From Microvirga sp. (GTDB taxonomy: Bacteria; Pseudomonadota; Alphaproteobacteria; Rhizobiales; Beijerinckiaceae): a DNA stretch of 64,000 nt. This document shows, piece after piece, positions 1 through 8,102 of the stretch. The notes below the pieces were generated by a model, which was not told the DNA's origin, ran no database searches, and was given only the letters and a program-made list of their open reading frames with translations. The stretch's first letter is position 1; each line of letters starts with the position of its first letter. The stretch covers positions 1-64,000 of the forward strand of contig JAPSLB010000008.1 in the NCBI GenBank assembly GCA_031181145.1, written 5' to 3'. Made by a program: the position numbers and the translations under genes.

Positions 1-959
1 GTGCTGGTGAGCTGCCAGCCGGCCAGCGAGGCGCGGTCGGCTCCGGCGGCATTGAGGCTACTTGGCTCGGCCACCGTGAGCTTCGTCGCTCCAGAGATCG
101 TCGGAGGATCGAGCAGGTGTTCCCAGCCGGCGAGCGACGCCGCCTCGAAGGGTATTGCTGTCTCAATGGTGCCGGTCGCGCGCTCCAGCATCCAATCGCC
201 GCCCGCTCCGGAAAAGCCCGTCGCATCGATGGACGCCGCGACATCGGCGCCGGTGAGCCGCGACAGACTTTCGATGAGTGCTTCGCCCGCGGGCATGCTC
301 GCCACGTCGCAGCCCCAGATCATGATGTCGGCGCCTTCGGTGAGCGCTGAACTCCAGCCGGTGATGGCACCCGCCTCCCGCGCCAGCGTCGCCGCGTCGA
401 CCTGCGTATCGCCAAGTGAGAACGTGCCGCTGTCCCCGTGCCCGACAAAATGGATCGCCGTTAGGCCCTGCCTGCCGGCGAGCGCTTCGCTGACCTGGGC
501 GATGCCATTCTTGGCCGGGTCGAGGACGACGACCTCGAGTCCGGCCCTCGCAGACAACTGGTCGAGATCGGGCAGGCGCGCATCGACGAAGACGATCTCC
601 GTGACCTCAGCCGAGGCCACCGTCCCGCCGTCGTCGGCATCGGGCAATACACTGTCGCCCGCGGCGTGTGCATCGCCGGCATCGTCTGCGCTGGCGGTAT
701 TGGCATCCTGCTCCGCAGCCGCGTCGTGCCCGCCCCTGTTGGCTGCGTCGGCCGTGTCGGCCAGCGTCGCAGCCGTCGCGGCGCCCGCCGCGTCGTACAT
801 GAAGCGGGGCTCGAGCGCCAGCGACAGGCGCGCTACGAAGCCAGCCGACGTGGAATACTTGACGTTAGCTGCGCTAGCTCCCGCCAAGCTATCCTGAGGC
901 GGCTCAACGCCGGGTCCCGGCACGGCTGCGCGCTGATCGAGCTTATCGCCTCGTGGCAT
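1..959 (-). CDS. LEPR-type DUF4347 surface/secreted protein, N-terminal part
   Basis: The minus strand is open from an ATG at 959 to the window edge, so about 319 N-terminal residues are visible and the C-terminus is missing. A Shine-Dalgarno AAGGGGA lies at 967-973. Near residue 50 is the motif LEPRFMYDAA, typical of the N-terminal LEPR segment of giant type I-secreted or VCBS/cadherin-like proteins. It is followed by an Ala/Asp-rich linker and a DUF4347 domain (VFVDARLPDL, HFVGHGDSG, WGCDVA, GADVAASID, W..LERATG). After it comes the start of a further region (TISGATKLTVAEPSSL), probably repeat domains. There is no Sec signal, which suits export by a type I system such as the one at 4858-8065. 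The function of the rest cannot be read here. Confidence 0.85.
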   Translation of the reverse strand, partial: MPRGDKLDQRAAVPGPGVEPPQDSLAGASAANVKYSTSAGFVARLSLALEPRFMYDAAGAATAATLADTADAANRGGHDAAAEQDANTASADDAGDAHAAGDSVLPDADDGGTVASAEVTEIVFVDARLPDLDQLSARAGLEVVVLDPAKNGIAQVSEALAGRQGLTAIHFVGHGDSGTFSLGDTQVDAATLAREAGAITGWSSALTEGADIMIWGCDVASMPAGEALIESLSRLTGADVAASIDATGFSGAGGDWMLERATGTIETAIPFEAASLAGWEHLLDPPTISGATKLTVAEPSSLNAAGADRASLAGWQLTS

Positions 960-2044
960 GCAAGGATCCCCTTGAGTAAGATTGTTCAATATTTTCCCAT
1001 ACTGGCCGGCACGGCAGGAATATTGACAGGCCTCCCCTGAGGAAGATGCGAGATTTTGCCGCCGGCAAAGAGGCATCGCTTTTCCGTAAAGGAATCCTTT
1101 CTTTACCTTCTAAGAGGTAAAACTAAGGGTAGGCAATTGCATAGGTGCAACATATTGGTCAAAAGCTGAACTTAGGACCTACCTGGCACGGATTGCGATT
1201 GATATCCTTGCTGAGGTGACGTGTATGTCTGCGCGACCATAGGATGAGATCCAGTTATGCTCTTGATATGGAAAATGGGGCTGTCCGGTCCGAGACTTGG
1301 ACTCGCGCAGTTTAGCGGGCGCCGAGGCTGAGGTAAAAGCCGGGACGGCAGTCCTCATATTGGCAGCTGGATCCGGTCCGAGAACGCAATGCCCAGGCTG
1401 AAAGCATCCGAGGCCTTCAATCGAGACTGACTTCGGCTACCAGCGCACCCCGGTCCACCGGCACGCCAGACACCGTGAAGACCGACGCTCCCCTGCTAAG
1501 GCCCGCAGCGCCTGCGGCTCCCCATCGCCCAGGGATGCCGCCAGCCAAAAGACCGCGTGAAGCCAGCGCAGATCCTGGTTGAGGAGGCAAACCCGGGTCG
1601 GAGGTCGGCGCCGCTCCAGCCGTCGAGCCGTCGCTATGATATTGCCCTGTTTGGTGCCGAATGGAGGAAAGGTCTGAAATGGGTCAATCTTTCACATTGC
1701 GGCCGCTCAACGAACGTCGGCACTTGAGTGTCGAAGCGGACTAAACGCTTACGTCTCAGGCGTGCCGATTTTGTTGAAGAACTCCCGCGCCCTACTTCAT
1801 CGGTCTATTACTAGCGTCAGCAGGCTAGACGAGGCCCAGCATCCTGTATACTGCTCACCTAAAAGTCGGCCTTTGCCCAGTTTTTCAACAGTATCTGCCA
1901 GCAGCAGACTTTCCGAGCGTGGAAGCCGTTGCCGTCAATGGACTACAGCATGAACTTCGGGAAAGGCCGTTTTGGAGCTGAGTATACACACACTTCGAAG
2001 TGCGCTCATGCGTGCAAGAATGCATCTGTATTGGACGGGCAGCT
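960..2044. other. Intergenic stretch, no gene recognised
   Basis: About 1.1 kb between the start of the DUF4347 gene and the end of the GlxA-type regulator gene. The short open frames here (for example 1762-1953) resemble no family I know and lack ribosome sites. The 5' part must contain the promoter of the DUF4347 gene. The middle (about 1300-1700) is GC-rich and may be decayed coding sequence, but I cannot identify it. Confidence 0.5.
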
Positions 2045-3007
2045 CTAGGCAGTCGTTTCAAAGAGAAGGCGGTAGGCTGTTGGAGTGAGCCCGACGCTCC
2101 GTTTGAAATGGCTTCTCAGGATAGGGGCAGATCCAAACCCTACATGGGCGGCGATCTCTTCCACGCCCATCGATGTCTCCTCGAGAGCGATCCTTGCCTG
2201 CGCAACGCGCTCCGAAATCAGCCAGGTCCCCGGAGCAGCCCCCGTCACGCTCTGGAAGTGGCGGTGCAGGCTCCTTATGCTGACCCCTGCTTCCGATGCC
2301 ATGCGCTCAATGGACCAAGTTTCAGCGAGGCGGCTTCGGATCAGATCGAGCAAGGTTGCCAGTCGAGTACCCGCCCCCTCCGGCACGGAGCGTTCGATGA
2401 ATTGCGCCTGGCCACCCTCGCGGTGCAGGGAAATCACCAGCCGGCGCGCAACCCGGTTAGCAACCTTCGCGCCGAAGTCCTTTCGCACAATGTGAAGGCA
2501 GAGGTCCAATCCTGCCGCACTGCCAGCCGATGTCAGGACTGATCCCTCGTCGACGTACAGAACGCCCGGCTCGACAATCACACCAGGATACGCAGCCAGC
2601 TTCTCGCAATAGTGCCAGTGCGTCGTCGCGCGCCTCCCCGCTAGCAGACCCGCAGCGGCCAGCACGAAGGCCCCAGCGCAGATCGAGACGAGGCGACACC
2701 CGCGCTCATGTGCCCGGCAAAGTGCTTCGAGAACGCCGGGTGGGATGGCGCCATCCGGCCCCCGCCATCCTGGTATGACAATTGTGGATGCCTTTTCCAA
2801 GAGATCGAGGCCGCCGTCAGCCCGGACCTCAACGCCACCCATTCCGCGGAGCGGACCAGGCTCTGCGGCCACGACCACGCATCGGTACCAGTCGTTCAGG
2901 ATCTCGGGTCGTGCCAGGGCAAAGATCTCGACCGCGCAAGCGAACTCGAAGGTGCAGAGCTGGTCGTAGGCCAGGATAGCAACAAGAGGGGTGGTCGAAT
3001 TTGGCAT
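2045..3007 (-). CDS. GlxA-family AraC transcriptional regulator (DJ-1/PfpI + HTH)
   Basis: A 320-residue protein with an N-terminal DJ-1/PfpI-like domain (about 8-170), including the nucleophile-elbow-like SICAGAF with Cys110 and the family-typical stretch LLAGRRATTHW. A C-terminal AraC double helix-turn-helix follows (about 215-315; MASEAGVSIRSLHRHF and AAHVGFGSAPILRSHFK). This is the GlxA/FtrA layout of cytoplasmic DNA-binding regulators. It is transcribed divergently from the glutathione transferase gene (start 3115) across about 107 bp, so that gene is a plausible target. The ATG at 3007 gives the usual length. The ligand is unknown. Confidence 0.9.
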   Translation of the reverse strand: MPNSTTPLVAILAYDQLCTFEFACAVEIFALARPEILNDWYRCVVVAAEPGPLRGMGGVEVRADGGLDLLEKASTIVIPGWRGPDGAIPPGVLEALCRAHERGCRLVSICAGAFVLAAAGLLAGRRATTHWHYCEKLAAYPGVIVEPGVLYVDEGSVLTSAGSAAGLDLCLHIVRKDFGAKVANRVARRLVISLHREGGQAQFIERSVPEGAGTRLATLLDLIRSRLAETWSIERMASEAGVSIRSLHRHFQSVTGAAPGTWLISERVAQARIALEETSMGVEEIAAHVGFGSAPILRSHFKRSVGLTPTAYRLLFETTA

Positions 3008-3114
3008 GATTCAGACGATAATGGCCGATTCTGCCACTGGCAACAGCCAAGCCTCTTTTGCAAGAGTCAAACCGCCCCTCTTCAGCGAACCAGCAAACCT
3101 TGCGAGAAAGACTC

Positions 3115-3729
3115 ATGCGCCTGATCGGAATGCTCGATTCCCCCTATGTCCGCCGTGTTGCCGTATCGATGCAGATGATGCGCCTGCCGTTTACCCACGA
3201 GCCCATATCTGTCTTCCGTCAGTTCGAGGACTTTGCCGCGATCAACCCGGTGGTGAAGGCCCCAACATTGGTGACCGATAATGGGGTGGTCCTGATGGAC
3301 TCGACCTTGATCCTCTCCTACCTGGAGCGCCTGTCGTCGCCGGAACGGGCATTGACGCCGGTGCCGCTCGCTGAGCATGCGCGAGCACAGCGGATTACCG
3401 GTCTCGCCTTGGCAGCCTGCGAGAAGACGATCCAGATCGTCTACGAGCGGACTCTCCGGCCTGAGGACAAGCATCACCAGCCCTGGATTGATCGTGTCAG
3501 CGGTCAGCTTCTCGCAGCCTATGGCTCACTGGACGCTGAGATTGGCACAGGCAAGGCTTGGTTATTTGGAGAACGCCCACTTCAAGCGGACATCACCGCG
3601 GCTGTGGCATGGCGGTTCACGCAAAGCGTCGTGGGTGAGATCACTCGAAGCAGAAGCTTTCCGGGTTTATCGGCACTCTCGGAACGTGCCGAGGCTCTGC
3701 CGGAGTTCCTCATGTACCCAATCGACTAA
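3115..3729 (+). CDS. Glutathione S-transferase family protein
   Basis: A 204-residue protein. The thioredoxin-fold half opens with MRLIGMLDSPYVRR, carrying a Ser-Pro pair at 9-10 where the glutathione-activating residue sits. It has the cis-Pro region VVKAP (Pro50) and the glutathione gamma-Glu binding motif MDST (62-64). The C-terminal half is helical, with LFGERPLQADITAA as the conserved N-capping segment. An upstream in-frame start at 3058 would add 19 residues unlike the family, so ATG 3115 is chosen, with a weak AGAAAG ahead of it. The cytoplasmic detoxification role is inferred from family; the substrate is unknown. It is divergent from the GlxA-type regulator gene. Confidence 0.88.
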   Translation: MRLIGMLDSPYVRRVAVSMQMMRLPFTHEPISVFRQFEDFAAINPVVKAPTLVTDNGVVLMDSTLILSYLERLSSPERALTPVPLAEHARAQRITGLALAACEKTIQIVYERTLRPEDKHHQPWIDRVSGQLLAAYGSLDAEIGTGKAWLFGERPLQADITAAVAWRFTQSVVGEITRSRSFPGLSALSERAEALPEFLMYPID

Positions 3730-4000
3730 CAACACAGCCATTCTTCATGGACATATACGGAGCCGAGATAATGTTGGGGTGGCAGTATAGCTATCGTGAG
3801 GGCAAGGACCAGAAATCTGATGATCCGGGAAGAGGTTCGGCGCGAGTCTGATCAAGCCGCCTGAAAGGAATCTTGAGTTCTTTGAGCTCATCGCTTTGCC
3901 ACCCTCCGACCAGCCATGTAATGCCAAGATGGCCGTTCATGGGACTGTCCCCGATATGACGATCAGCTTTATATTCGGTTGATCACCCAAGGAGATCCTG

Positions 4001-4375
4001 ATGCACTTGCCGGCAGTCATTCAGAGCTACGTTGATGCCTACAATGCGAAAGATGTTGATTGCATGCTGCAATGCTTGGTTGATGAGGTGCATTTCCAGA
4101 ATTTTTCATCGGGAGAGATTAACGCTGAAGCCAAGGGGATCAATGAGTTCACGGCATTGGCGAAGATGGGGGCCTCGGCGTTCCGAGAGCGGCATCAATC
4201 GGTGACCAACTGTATCGTCGTCGCGAACAGGGTCATGATCGAGGTTGATTACACCGCTGTTGTCGCGACCGACCTTCCGAATGGATGGACCGCCGGACAA
4301 ACTCTCAGCTTTAGAGGATCCAGTTACTTCGAGCTGGAGAACGCCCGGATTGTGAAAATCGTGGACGCGAGCTGA
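4001..4375 (+). CDS. SnoaL/NTF2-like small protein
   Basis: A 124-residue protein with a strong Shine-Dalgarno AAGGAGA at 3989-3995. The sequence (SYVDAYNAKDVDCMLQCL near the start, then alternating strands ending SYFELENARIVKIVDAS) matches the cone-shaped SnoaL/nuclear transport factor 2 fold. That fold is used by small isomerases, cyclases and ligand-binding proteins. No residue set points to one reaction. It stands alone on the plus strand, about 270 bp after the glutathione transferase gene; the gap between them has no recognisable gene. Confidence 0.75.
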   Translation: MHLPAVIQSYVDAYNAKDVDCMLQCLVDEVHFQNFSSGEINAEAKGINEFTALAKMGASAFRERHQSVTNCIVVANRVMIEVDYTAVVATDLPNGWTAGQTLSFRGSSYFELENARIVKIVDAS

Positions 4376-4857
4376 CAGCACGAATTTCCGACAATGGTAC
4401 GTTGTGGAATGCGGTGCCAAGCAATAGTCCGCTCCGGGTCAGGCAGTGAAATTCGTTCGCTGACAGGAACGACCAATGTTCCTGTCCAAAGCGGAAGTTC
4501 GCCCCCCGTCCGGAACGTGCCAGGAGCGGCCATTGAGGGTGCAGTGTCTGCTCTCTAATGGCGCATAAGCTAACCAGCCAATGGATGTAAGGCACCGAGG
4601 GCTGGCGCCCATGGACATCTTCCCGGCCAATCAAGCCCTTTGAGGGTTAAGCCCTGTTCCGTTGCAGGATATATCGTGAATCGAAGCCCATGGTGAGCGG
4701 TTCTGGCCTGGATTTCTGCGGCGAGCAATTCAACGACCGACGCAGAGTACCTAGGATGGTCATCTATCACGCGCATGAGTTCGATCGGTCTCTGCGTAGG
4801 GGCAAAAGGGGGTGGTTTCCCTATACTGTGCTTAAACGTAGTTTTGCGAGAGATCGT
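4376..4857. other. Intergenic stretch with a dispersed-repeat-like segment
   Basis: About 480 bp between the SnoaL-like gene and the end of the HlyD gene. Small frames on the minus strand look non-coding. The stretch around 4433-4500 is similar to segments at about 12708 and 22468 (see repeat entries). Nothing else is recognised. Confidence 0.5.
4433..4500. repeat. Degenerate dispersed intergenic repeat, copy A
   Basis: The core GGGTCAGGC is followed about 8 bases on by AATTCG. A GGAACG/AATGT stretch and AAAGCGGAAGTT follow. The same order of blocks occurs, diverged, at about 12708-12775 and 22468-22535. It is seen only by eye; boundaries and copy number are approximate. Confidence 0.35.
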
Positions 4858-6204
4858 CTATGACTCTCGGAAGGCTCTCGACATGCTGTCCTTTAGTGGT
4901 TGCATTAAATACTGCAGGAAGGTGCGCTCAGCTGTGGTAATATATACTTCTGCCGGCATGCCGGGTGTCGGGGCAAAATGCTTGATATCCTTGGCCTCGA
5001 CCTCGTCGAGCTCCACCCGCACCACGTAGACGTCGTTCCGGATGCCCGGAGTCATATCGTCGGGCAGGGCATCGGCGGAGACGTACACCACCTTGCCGTC
5101 GACCATTGGGGTGGTGCGCTGGCTCAGCGCCGAGAGGCGCACCATGGCCGCCTGCCCCATGCGCACGTCGTCGATGTCCTGCGGGCGCACCCGCGCTTCG
5201 ACTACGAGCGAGTCGCGCACTGGGACGATCTCCATGATGCTCTTGCCCGGCTCGATCACGCCGCCCGCTGTGTGGTAGCGCATCTTCACCACCACGCCCT
5301 TGACCGGGGCGGTAATGGTGCCCCGCTCGACGATCCGGGACGCTGAGCGCATGCGCTCGCGCACGTCGTTGAGCTCAGCTTGCACCTCCTGCAGCTGCTC
5401 GGAAGCCGCCTTCTTGGAGGCATTGCGCAGCCCGAGGAGCTGCTCGTGGATGCGAGCGATGCGCTCGCGGGCGTCGCCGATCTCGCCGATGAGGCGGCCA
5501 GTCTCGCCCTGCAGGCTGGCCTGAGCGCGCTGGAGGGCGAGCACCTCAGGCTTGCGCACCATGCCGCCCTTGAGCAGCGCCGACTTGGTCTCCAACTCCT
5601 CCTCAATGATCTTGAGCTGGCGTGCGACGGCGTCCAGCTGGGTGCGCCCGCCCTTGATGCGCTCCTCCAGAGCGTCAATGCCGGACCGCAGCGTAGCGGT
5701 CTCGCTTCGCAGGTTGTTGCGCCGGGCATCGAAGGCGTTGCGCTGCGCGGTAAGGATCTCGGACAGCTCGCGGTCGCCCTGCGCCGTCTTGAGAAGGTCT
5801 GCGGGGAAGGCGAACCTATCCTCGTCGCGGGCCTCGGCCTCCAGCCGCGCCTCCATCGCAGATAGCCGGGCCTGGCGCAGCACTAGCCGGCGCAGCTCCA
5901 CCTGCGGTGTCGTCTCGTCGAGGAGGATCAGGGGCTGCGCCTGATCAACGGTGTCGCCCTCGCGCACCAGGATCTCCTTGATCACCCCGCCCTCAAGGTG
6001 CTGCACCGTCTTGTTCTGGCCGGTGGTCACGAAGACGCCGTTGGCCACCACCGCGCCGGCGATGGGCGCGGTGCCGCTCCAAAAGCCGAACCCGCCCAGG
6101 GCGACCGCGATCACCGCAATTCCGTACAGGGTTGGCCCCTTGGTGCTGCGCGGTACGTCCGCGTACCATTCCTTGCCCGTCATCTCGCCCATGGCTGTCC
6201 CCAT
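4858..6204 (-). CDS. HlyD-family type I secretion membrane-fusion protein
   Basis: A 448-residue adaptor of a type I secretion system. It has a short cytoplasmic N-terminus, one membrane segment (about 26-45), the biotinyl-lipoyl-like half motif QNKTVQHLEGGVIKEILV and a long coiled-coil hairpin (about 105-290, rich in Leu/Glu/Arg). The second lipoyl half and beta-barrel follow (GTITAPVKGVVVKM, GGVIEPGKSIMEIVP). Length and order match PrtE/PrsE-type adaptors that link the inner-membrane ABC exporter to a TolC-like channel. The gene is 22 bp downstream of the ABC exporter gene on the same strand, so the two are co-transcribed. No TolC gene is present in the window. An alternative ATG at 6192 is possible. 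Confidence 0.93.
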   Translation of the reverse strand: MGTAMGEMTGKEWYADVPRSTKGPTLYGIAVIAVALGGFGFWSGTAPIAGAVVANGVFVTTGQNKTVQHLEGGVIKEILVREGDTVDQAQPLILLDETTPQVELRRLVLRQARLSAMEARLEAEARDEDRFAFPADLLKTAQGDRELSEILTAQRNAFDARRNNLRSETATLRSGIDALEERIKGGRTQLDAVARQLKIIEEELETKSALLKGGMVRKPEVLALQRAQASLQGETGRLIGEIGDARERIARIHEQLLGLRNASKKAASEQLQEVQAELNDVRERMRSASRIVERGTITAPVKGVVVKMRYHTAGGVIEPGKSIMEIVPVRDSLVVEARVRPQDIDDVRMGQAAMVRLSALSQRTTPMVDGKVVYVSADALPDDMTPGIRNDVYVVRVELDEVEAKDIKHFAPTPGMPAEVYITTAERTFLQYLMQPLKDSMSRAFRES

Positions 6205-6226
6205 GTCCTCACACGGCCTCAGTGTC

Positions 6227-8065
6227 CTAGCGGCGGCCCGCCAGGATCGGCAGTATCTCGTCGCGTGGCCCGAAAGCCTGTACTGAGCCGTCCTTCATGA
6301 TCATGATCTTGTCCACGCTCTTGAGCAGGGCCGGCCGCTGGGTGATCGCGACTACCGTAATCCGGCGCTCCTTGGCGCGCTGCAGCGCCAAGGCCAGAGC
6401 GACCTCCCCAGGGTTATCGAGGTTCGAGTTGGGTTCGTCGAGCACCACCAGGCGCGGGTTGCCGAAGAAGGCGCGGGCCAGCCCGATACGCTGCTTCTGG
6501 CCGCCGGAGAGCGGGCTCCCGTCCATCGCCACTACGGTCTCGTAGCCCTGCGCGAATTGGGAGATCATCTCGTGCACGTCGGCCATCTCGGCAGCCTCGA
6601 ACACCTGCTCGTCGGTGGCGTCGACCCGCATCCGGGCGATGTTGTCCTTGATCGTGCCGGGGAAGAGCTGCACGTCCTGGGGTAGGTAGCCCACGCTCTC
6701 GCCGAACTGGCGCGGGTCCCAGTTGCGCAGGTCCATGGCGTCGAGGCGCACCGCGCCGGCGGTGGGGGTGATCGAGCCCACCAGCATCTTGCCCAGGGTC
6801 GACTTGCCGGTGCCGGACGCGCCGACCACGGCGAGCGATTCGCCTGGCTCCAGGGAGAAGTTGATGCCGTTGAGGATCACCTTCTTGTTCGGCGGCGGCA
6901 CGTAAAGTACGCGCTCGACAGTCAGACGGCCCTCGGGCTGGGGCAGGCGTAGGCGCTCCAGGTTGAGCGGCGAGTTGCTCAAGAGGTTTCTAATCCGCCC
7001 GTAGGCGGCGCGGGCGCCGATGAAGTTGCGCCAGCCCTCAATGGTGCCCTCAACCGGGGCCAGAGCACGTCCCGCCACGATGGAGGAGGCGATGACCATG
7101 CCGCCGGTGAGCTCGTGGTTGAGTGAGAGCCAGGCGCCCCATCCCAGGATGCAAACCTGGGTGCCGAGACGCACAATCTTGGACAGCGCCGACATCATGA
7201 TGTTGCGATCCTGCGCCGTGACCTGCGCCTTGAGCGACTCCGCGGTCTCGCGCCCCCAGATCACAACGCTCTCGGGGATCATGCCCATGGCGTTGATCAC
7301 CTGCGCATTGCGGGCCATGGCGTCGGCCTGCAGGTTCGCGCGGGAGGAGTAGGCGCTGGCCGCCGAGAAGGGCGCATGCGTGATGCGTTGGTTGATGTAG
7401 GCCACCAGGAGCAGCAGGATGCCGGTGCTGGAGACGATGAGACCCAGGTCGGGGTGGATCATGAAGACCACGAGCAGGTAGACCGGGGCGACGGGCGCGT
7501 CGAGCATGGTCAGCAGGACCGGCCCCGTCAGGAAGCTGCGCACCTGCTGCAGGTCGGCCAGGGTCTGGAACTCCTTGCTCGACCCGGCCTGCGAGGCCTT
7601 GGCCGCCGCGGCCAGCACCGGGGCTCCCAGCTTGCTCTCGAACTCGACGGCCACCCGCATCAGGATGAAGCGGCGCATCATGTCCATGATGACGTGCGCC
7701 ACCACGGCGCCGACGACCACCAGGCTCAGCATCACCAGGGTGTCGACGCTGCGGCTGGTGAGCACCCGGTCCGAGAGCTGGAACAGGTAGATCGGCATCG
7801 CCAGGATCAGCAGGTTGACCACGAGTGAGAAGATGGCCACCGTGACCAGGTTGCGCCGGCAATGGGCTAGGCCCTTGGTCAGGGCTTGGCGGAAGTCGCC
7901 GTCGCCTGAGCGCCGCTGGAGCGGTGCCGCTCCAGCGGGGTTGGCTTTCCTGTCCGGGGTGGTGTGGTGAGGGAGGCGGGCCGGGCTTGCGGCGGAGGGG
8001 GCTCCGGCGCGGGCCTGCGGCGCCTCCGTCCGTGACCGCGCCAGGATGGCCGCGTCTGTGATCAT
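6227..8065 (-). CDS. Type I secretion ABC exporter (permease-ATPase fusion)
   Basis: A 612-residue half-transporter of the PrtD/PrsD type. A Pro/Ala-rich N-terminus is followed by the membrane domain (about 70-340). The ATPase domain has Walker A GASGTGKST (415-423), Q-loop Gln463, signature LSGGQ (519-523) and Walker B LVVLDE (539-544). The residue expected to be the switch histidine is Gln576 (AITQRP). The ATG at 8065 is preceded by AAGGAACGC. It lies 37 bp downstream of the GDY-repeat gene and 22 bp upstream of the HlyD gene. It should export unfolded proteins with C-terminal signals in one step to the outside; the repeat proteins beside it are the likely cargo (inference). Confidence 0.93.
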   Translation of the reverse strand: MITDAAILARSRTEAPQARAGAPSAASPARLPHHTTPDRKANPAGAAPLQRRSGDGDFRQALTKGLAHCRRNLVTVAIFSLVVNLLILAMPIYLFQLSDRVLTSRSVDTLVMLSLVVVGAVVAHVIMDMMRRFILMRVAVEFESKLGAPVLAAAAKASQAGSSKEFQTLADLQQVRSFLTGPVLLTMLDAPVAPVYLLVVFMIHPDLGLIVSSTGILLLLVAYINQRITHAPFSAASAYSSRANLQADAMARNAQVINAMGMIPESVVIWGRETAESLKAQVTAQDRNIMMSALSKIVRLGTQVCILGWGAWLSLNHELTGGMVIASSIVAGRALAPVEGTIEGWRNFIGARAAYGRIRNLLSNSPLNLERLRLPQPEGRLTVERVLYVPPPNKKVILNGINFSLEPGESLAVVGASGTGKSTLGKMLVGSITPTAGAVRLDAMDLRNWDPRQFGESVGYLPQDVQLFPGTIKDNIARMRVDATDEQVFEAAEMADVHEMISQFAQGYETVVAMDGSPLSGGQKQRIGLARAFFGNPRLVVLDEPNSNLDNPGEVALALALQRAKERRITVVAITQRPALLKSVDKIMIMKDGSVQAFGPRDEILPILAGRR

Positions 8066-8102
8066 GCTGCGTTCCTTTTGATCGTCTGCTTCCGGGGCGG
8101 CC

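Noticed and set aside
1-897. 298-residue plus-strand open frame at the left edge
   Set aside because: It is antisense to the DUF4347 gene. The minus-strand reading gives recognisable LEPR and DUF4347 motifs and a ribosome site; the plus-strand text is Ala/Ser/Pro-rich shadow.
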